From an uncultured Collinsella sp. (GTDB taxonomy: Bacteria > Actinomycetota > Coriobacteriia > Coriobacteriales > Coriobacteriaceae), in the NCBI GenBank assembly GCA_958450865.1, contig CAUDNY010000012.1:1-38903 (forward strand): a DNA stretch of 38,903 bases. The letters are read 5' to 3'. How positions within the stretch are numbered: the stretch's first letter is position 1; the number at the start of each line of letters is the position of its first letter. Below, piece by piece: positions 35,012-38,903 of this stretch. The position numbers and the translations under genes were made by a program. The notes under the pieces were generated by a model, which was not told the DNA's origin, did not search any database, and saw only the letters and a list, made by a program, of their open reading frames with translations.

Positions 35012-36127
35012 ATGAAGATGCTCGATTACGTTCAGCTTGCCCATGTGCGTATGGGGGAGAACCTCGAGCGTTCGTCTGAGCTGGTAGCGAAGCTCGTTGA
35101 TATTTTCCAGTCCGGTTCTTTTAACGCACTGCGCATCGTTGCTTCGGGTTCGTCGCGCCATGCCGCCGATTGCGCCCGCGATTACCTGCAAGATGCGCTG
35201 CAGATGCAGGTGTCCGTTGTAACGCCCGAGGCCTTCGTCGATTTTGAACACACCTATCCGCAGCATGCGCTCAACATCGCCGTCTCGCAGAGTGGCTATT
35301 CGACCAATACGATTGCGGCGCTCGATTACATGCGCGCACACGATATGGCTGCAGTTGCGCTCACGGCAAACGTCGAGGCACCCATCAAGGAACACGCTGA
35401 CATCGTTCTTGACTACGGTGTGGGCGTCGAGTCGGTGGACTTTGTAACTCTGGGCGTCGAGGTTCTCGTTGAGTATCTGGTGCTCTTTGGTATTTACGGC
35501 GGTCAGGCGCGCGGAACGGTTGACGCCAAAGGCGTTGCCCAGCGTCTTGACGACCTGCGCGAGGCTATCCAGGCCAATGCCGTGATGTGCAAGACCGCCG
35601 AGGCATATGTCCAAGACCACATGCTCGAGCTTTCTGAGCACACGCCCGCTATGGTCGTCGGCAACGGCCCCAACTATGGTGTTGCCGAGGAGGCAGCGCT
35701 CAAGCTGAGCGAGACCATCAAGATTCCTGCCATGCATCACGAAGGCGAGGAGTTCGTCCACGGTCCCGAGATGCAGATCGTTCCGGGCTATCTGGTGTTT
35801 ATTGTCGACGATCCGCAGGGGTCGGAGCGTCTTGCGAATATCGCCGATGCGCTATCGAACGTTACGACAAAAACGGTGCTGCTCACGGCCCATCCCAAGG
35901 GTGGGGCTCACGAGGTTGTGGTGCCTCAGGTGGCTCCGCTGCTCAGCGCAATTCCCAATCTCGTGTTCTTCCAGACGATTGCGGCAATAATCGCCGAGCG
36001 TCTGAAGTCATGGGACGTTCACCCGTATCTCGATGCCGTCTCCAAGCAAATGGAGGTCAAGGCAGAGGGCTACGAAGAGTCAGTCAATGCGCTTAAGGCC
36101 AAAGCGGCTGAGTGTTACGGAATATAA
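35012..36127 (+). CDS. SIS-domain sugar isomerase/deglycase (GlmS-like, GfrE-like candidate)
   Basis: Two SIS domains are visible: one near residues 35-160 (IVASGSSRHAADCA, VSQSGYSTNT) and a second near 200-350. EEAALKLSETIKIPAMHHE and EEFVHGPEM resemble the isomerase half of GlmS, but there is no glutaminase domain. Such stand-alone proteins act on aldose or ketose phosphates; in Salmonella the GlmS-like GfrE cleaves glucoselysine-6-phosphate. With the adjacent FrlB-like protein and mannose-family PTS that role is plausible. GAGGTGA before the ATG at 35012 sets the start, giving 371 residues; the frame is open further upstream but without a ribosome-binding site. Confidence 0.78.
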   Translation: MKMLDYVQLAHVRMGENLERSSELVAKLVDIFQSGSFNALRIVASGSSRHAADCARDYLQDALQMQVSVVTPEAFVDFEHTYPQHALNIAVSQSGYSTNTIAALDYMRAHDMAAVALTANVEAPIKEHADIVLDYGVGVESVDFVTLGVEVLVEYLVLFGIYGGQARGTVDAKGVAQRLDDLREAIQANAVMCKTAEAYVQDHMLELSEHTPAMVVGNGPNYGVAEEAALKLSETIKIPAMHHEGEEFVHGPEMQIVPGYLVFIVDDPQGSERLANIADALSNVTTKTVLLTAHPKGGAHEVVVPQVAPLLSAIPNLVFFQTIAAIIAERLKSWDVHPYLDAVSKQMEVKAEGYEESVNALKAKAAECYGI

Positions 36128-36187
36128 GCGGGTTTTGATGCCCGTTGGCATGGGGGATGTGGAAACAACCCCAGAAAGGAGAGACAA

Positions 36188-37249
36188 ATGAAGGAAACCG
36201 AGAAGATCGAGATCATGCATTTCGACCAGGAGGGCTACCTCGAGGACGGCAAGGCGCTCTACGAGACCGGCAAGAAGATGACCGCGCTCGCCGACAAGGT
36301 CGCCGACGAGGGCTACGACGCCGTGTTCCTGATGGGCGTCGGCGGCACCTGGGACGAGCTCATGCAGCTCGAGTACCTCATGAACAAGTTCGGCGACCGC
36401 GACCTCGAGGTCTACCTGATCCACGCCGCCGAGTGGAACGTCTCCGGCCACAAGCGCATGACCGAGAAGTCCGTCGTGCTCACCGCCTCCGAGTCCGGCA
36501 CCACCCCCGAGGTCCTCGAGGCCGTCAACAAGATGAAGGAAAAGGGCATTCGTGTCTACGCCATGACCAAGCCCGAGGGTCTCATCGGCCGGGCTGTGGG
36601 CGCCGAGAACTGCGTCGCCATGGCCTCCGACCATGGTTCGGGCGGCTGCGAGAAGGGCTACTACCTCGCCGACTGCTTCGGCCTGCGCCTGCTCAACCGC
36701 CGCGGCTGCTTCCCCAAGTTCGACCTGTTCATCGAGCAGACCAAGGACATCTGGAAGGACATGCTCGACATCCGCAAGCGCTTCGAGCCGCGCGCCGAGG
36801 AGCTCGCCAAGAAGTACGCCCTGGCCCCCTACACCATGTTCATCGGCTCCGGCGCCCTGTGGGGCGAGACGATCCTGTTCTCGATGTGCATCCTGGAGGA
36901 GATGCAGTGGAAGCGCACCCGCTACATCACCTCGGCCGACTTCTTCCACGGCACCCTCGAGCTCGTGGAGCCCGGCGTCCCGGTCTTCCTGTTCATGGGC
37001 GAGGACGAGAACCGCAAGCTCGACGAGCGCGTCCGCGCGTTCCTGACCCGCGGCGTGACCGGCGACACCGACATCAACGTCATCGACACCGCCGAGTTCG
37101 CGATCCCGGGCCTTGACGACGAGTTCCGCGTCATCGTGTCCCCGTGGATCCTGACGGTGCTCGTGACCGACCGCCTGGCTCGCTACTACGAGACGGTCAC
37201 CAAGCACAACCTCAAGTATCGTCGCTACTATCACCAGTTCGACTACTAA
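36188..37249 (+). CDS. FrlB/GfrF-like fructosamine-6-phosphate deglycase (SIS family)
   Basis: The C-terminal third tracks E. coli FrlB closely: SADFFHGTLELVEPGVPVF corresponds to its SGEFRHGPLEIVEPGVPF, and the ends RRYYHQFDY and RRYYGGLVEY match. FrlB splits fructoselysine-6-phosphate into glucose-6-phosphate and lysine. SIS residues of the first domain appear in GVGGTWDE and ASESGTTPE. AAAGGAGA precedes the ATG. The protein has 353 residues. Its codons are far more C/G-ending than those of its neighbours: 2 of the first 39 codons end in A or T, against 15 of 39 in the preceding gene. That suggests very high expression or separate origin. The exact amine part of the substrate is not known. 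Confidence 0.8.
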   Translation: MKETEKIEIMHFDQEGYLEDGKALYETGKKMTALADKVADEGYDAVFLMGVGGTWDELMQLEYLMNKFGDRDLEVYLIHAAEWNVSGHKRMTEKSVVLTASESGTTPEVLEAVNKMKEKGIRVYAMTKPEGLIGRAVGAENCVAMASDHGSGGCEKGYYLADCFGLRLLNRRGCFPKFDLFIEQTKDIWKDMLDIRKRFEPRAEELAKKYALAPYTMFIGSGALWGETILFSMCILEEMQWKRTRYITSADFFHGTLELVEPGVPVFLFMGEDENRKLDERVRAFLTRGVTGDTDINVIDTAEFAIPGLDDEFRVIVSPWILTVLVTDRLARYYETVTKHNLKYRRYYHQFDY

Positions 37250-37295
37250 AGAAAACGGGTGCGGGAACGCGCCGGGCTATTGAGAGGAACACAGA

Positions 37296-37715
37296 ATGAG
37301 ACAGTACATCATCGCCAGCCATGCGCACTTCGCTACCGGCATCAAGGAGAGCGTCGAGCTGCTCTCGGGCGCTCGCGACAACGTCCACGATCTTTCGATG
37401 TTCGTCGATGACCGTATGGACGTGGCCGAGGAGGCCCAAAAACTGCTGGCAGGCATGGCTGCCGACGATGATGTCGTCGTGTGCACCGACCTCTTTGGCG
37501 GCAGCGTCAACAACGAGTTCACCAAGATCGTCCAGACGCGTCCCCGCACGTACCTCGTTACCAACATGAACCTTCCTCTGCTCATTCAGCTGCTGTTCTC
37601 TGACGAGTCGGCGCCGGTTGAAGAGACGATTCGCGCCATCGTCGCTGCGGACGATACGCGCGTGAAGTTTGTCAACGACCTGTTGGTCGATGACGACGAG
37701 GAAGAAGAGTTCTAA
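37296..37715 (+). CDS. PTS mannose-family EIIA component
   Basis: This 139-residue cytoplasmic protein accepts phosphate from HPr and passes it to EIIB. The phosphorylated histidine is probably His9 in IIASHAHFATG. DLFGGSVNNEF is another family hallmark. The C-terminus ends in a very acidic tail (DDDEEEEF). GAGAGGAA precedes the ATG. It is a separate single-domain protein, as in gfr and agamaltose-type operons with split subunits. Confidence 0.92.
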   Translation: MRQYIIASHAHFATGIKESVELLSGARDNVHDLSMFVDDRMDVAEEAQKLLAGMAADDDVVVCTDLFGGSVNNEFTKIVQTRPRTYLVTNMNLPLLIQLLFSDESAPVEETIRAIVAADDTRVKFVNDLLVDDDEEEEF

Positions 37716-37771
37716 TCCGCAGCACCTACTGACACGCCGTAAGACGGCACAAGACCTTTGGGGGTCACATT

Positions 37772-38254
37772 ATGATTCAGCTACTTCGCGTTGACCATCG
37801 CCTGCTTCATGGCCAGGTCGCGGTTTCTTGGGTCCAGGGCCTTGGCTCCAACTGCATCTTCTGCGTGGGCGATAAGGTCGCCAACGACCCGGTGTGGAAG
37901 ACGACGCTCAAGATGGGCAAGCCTGCCGGCTGCAAGCTCGTCATCAAAGATATGGCGAATGCCATCGAGGCCATTAACTCGGGCGTGACTGACAAATACA
38001 AGATGATCATCTGCGTCGCCACTATCGCTGAGGCAAAGCAGCTTGTTGAGGGCTGCCCGCAGATCAAGTCGGTCAACCTGGGTAACACCAAGCCCAAGGA
38101 CGAGAAGCGTCCCGATGCCCGTCAGGTCTCTCGTCAGATCTTCCTGACCGCGGCTGAGGAAGCCGATGTGCGCGAGATGCTAGATCGTGGCGTTGAGGTC
38201 GAGATTCGACCCCTGGCCGATGACCCCAAGGTTGACTGCGCCAGCGTGCTCTAG
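37772..38254 (+). CDS. PTS mannose-family EIIB component
   Basis: A 160-residue EIIB of the mannose/sorbose family. The phosphorylated residue is His13 in RVDHRLLHGQVAVSW. It transfers phosphate to the sugar as it enters through EIIC/EIID. It follows EIIA by 56 bp in the same operon. Combined with two SIS proteins, the likely substrate is a glycated amine or amino sugar, to be phosphorylated on C6. Confidence 0.93.
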   Translation: MIQLLRVDHRLLHGQVAVSWVQGLGSNCIFCVGDKVANDPVWKTTLKMGKPAGCKLVIKDMANAIEAINSGVTDKYKMIICVATIAEAKQLVEGCPQIKSVNLGNTKPKDEKRPDARQVSRQIFLTAAEEADVREMLDRGVEVEIRPLADDPKVDCASVL

Positions 38255-38314
38255 GCGTTCAATTTCGAAGAGCCTTCGGGTTCTTCGTAGTGTCCTATAT
38301 GGAAAGGGGGATGT

Positions 38315-38903
38315 ATGCTTACCCAAGCAATCCTCATCGGACTTATCGCCGCATTTGGTAAGTTCGACTACCAGCTCGGTACGCTCTACGCGTTCCGCCC
38401 CATCGTCCTGTGCCCGCTCGTGGGCCTGGTGCTGGGGGACCTGCAGTCCGGTCTCGCAATCGGTGCGAGCCTGGAGCTGCTGTTCATGGGCTCGATCTCC
38501 ATCGGCGCCTACGTGCCGCCTGATGAGACGATCGGCGGCGTGCTCGCCTGTGCCTTCGCTATCCAGCTGGGCCAGAGCACCGAGGCAGCCATCGCGCTCG
38601 CTATGCCCATCGCCACGCTGTGCCTTGCCATCAAGAACATCCTCAACGCCGCCCTGCCGATTTTGGTTGACCGCGCCGATGTTTTCTCTGCCCAGGGCAA
38701 CCTTAAGGGCGTCTATGCGATGCACTTCCTGATCGGTTCCACCGGTATCATCATGGCGTTCCTGCTGTGCTCGCTGTCGTTCTATCTGGGTGCTGACGCT
38801 ATCCAGGGCGTGCTCGACTTTATCCCCGACTTTGTCCTTGCTGGCTTTGGCGTTGCCGCCAACATCCTGCCTGCCATGGGCTTCGCCATGCTCGGCCGCC
38901 TGG
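38315..38903 (+). CDS. PTS mannose-family EIIC component (truncated by window end)
   Basis: The first 196 residues of an EIIC membrane subunit are present, and the window ends inside the gene. The start ATG at 38315 follows GAAAGGGGG. Several hydrophobic helices are visible, with the conserved GDLQSGLAIGASLELLFMG and GAYVPPDETIGG. A complete protein would be about 260 residues, followed by EIID outside the window. An ATG at 38311 is in another frame and leads nowhere. Confidence 0.92.
   Translation, partial: MLTQAILIGLIAAFGKFDYQLGTLYAFRPIVLCPLVGLVLGDLQSGLAIGASLELLFMGSISIGAYVPPDETIGGVLACAFAIQLGQSTEAAIALAMPIATLCLAIKNILNAALPILVDRADVFSAQGNLKGVYAMHFLIGSTGIIMAFLLCSLSFYLGADAIQGVLDFIPDFVLAGFGVAANILPAMGFAMLGRL

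Noticed and set aside
36080..37234. Long open frames overlapping the FrlB-like gene on the minus strand and in another plus frame (36145-37116)
   Set aside because: Both are shadows of the extreme GC3 bias of the FrlB-like gene; their translations are Arg- or Gly/Leu-rich and match nothing.

Overview
The window is about 39 kb of GC-rich chromosome from a Gram-positive gut actinobacterium, most likely Collinsella or a close relative in the Coriobacteriia. That placement is an inference from gene content and style: a fused TsaB-RimI-TsaD protein, a twin-arginine lipoprotein sugar-binding protein, many PTS and UTRA-type GntR genes, and strongly GC-ending codons in highly expressed genes. No insertion sequence, prophage or CRISPR array is visible.

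Region 1 (211-7034) is a housekeeping run on the plus strand: acpS, nnr, alr, a family-4 uracil-DNA glycosylase, tsaE and a single 794-residue protein joining TsaB, RimI and TsaD. Region 2 (7035-9680) holds a cstA-type transporter behind an apparent attenuator: promoter, 14-codon leader peptide rich in Ile and Val, competing hairpins and an intrinsic terminator. Region 3 (9786-13712) has a protein with a winged-helix-like N-terminus, a long disordered middle and a JetD/DUF2220-like TOPRIM C-terminus, then a repeat-rich gap, tRNA-Gln(UUG), and a peptidoglycan-binding-domain protein without a signal peptide. A polyprenyl diphosphate synthase follows.

Region 4 (14990-28702) looks like an alpha-glucoside/maltodextrin island: a PTS EIIC-EIIB protein fused to a HAD phosphatase, a divergent TreR-like GntR regulator, an ABC sugar importer (binding protein, two permeases, ATPase), glycogen/maltodextrin phosphorylase, MalQ and GalE. 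Five near-copies of a palindrome of the form TTGTTTAAACAA lie upstream of the PTS gene, the regulator, the ABC operon and malQ, so one regulator could coordinate them.

Region 5 (28969-33314) holds a secreted coiled-coil NlpC/P60-like hydrolase, MurB, a LacI-family regulator and a small unknown protein. Region 6 (33353 to the end) is a probable fructosamine (Amadori product) locus: two overlapping UTRA regulators, two SIS-domain proteins, the second clearly related to FrlB/GfrF deglycases, and mannose-family PTS EIIA, EIIB and a truncated EIIC. The matching EIID is expected beyond the window.

The most unusual content is non-coding. Three elements share a 69-nt core closed by perfect 31-33 bp arms that differ completely between copies, and each lies just 3' of a same-strand gene. 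There is also a 230-bp element with 30-bp terminal inverted repeats, a regular array of 15-bp inverted repeats spaced 25-26 nt apart, and two further long palindromes.
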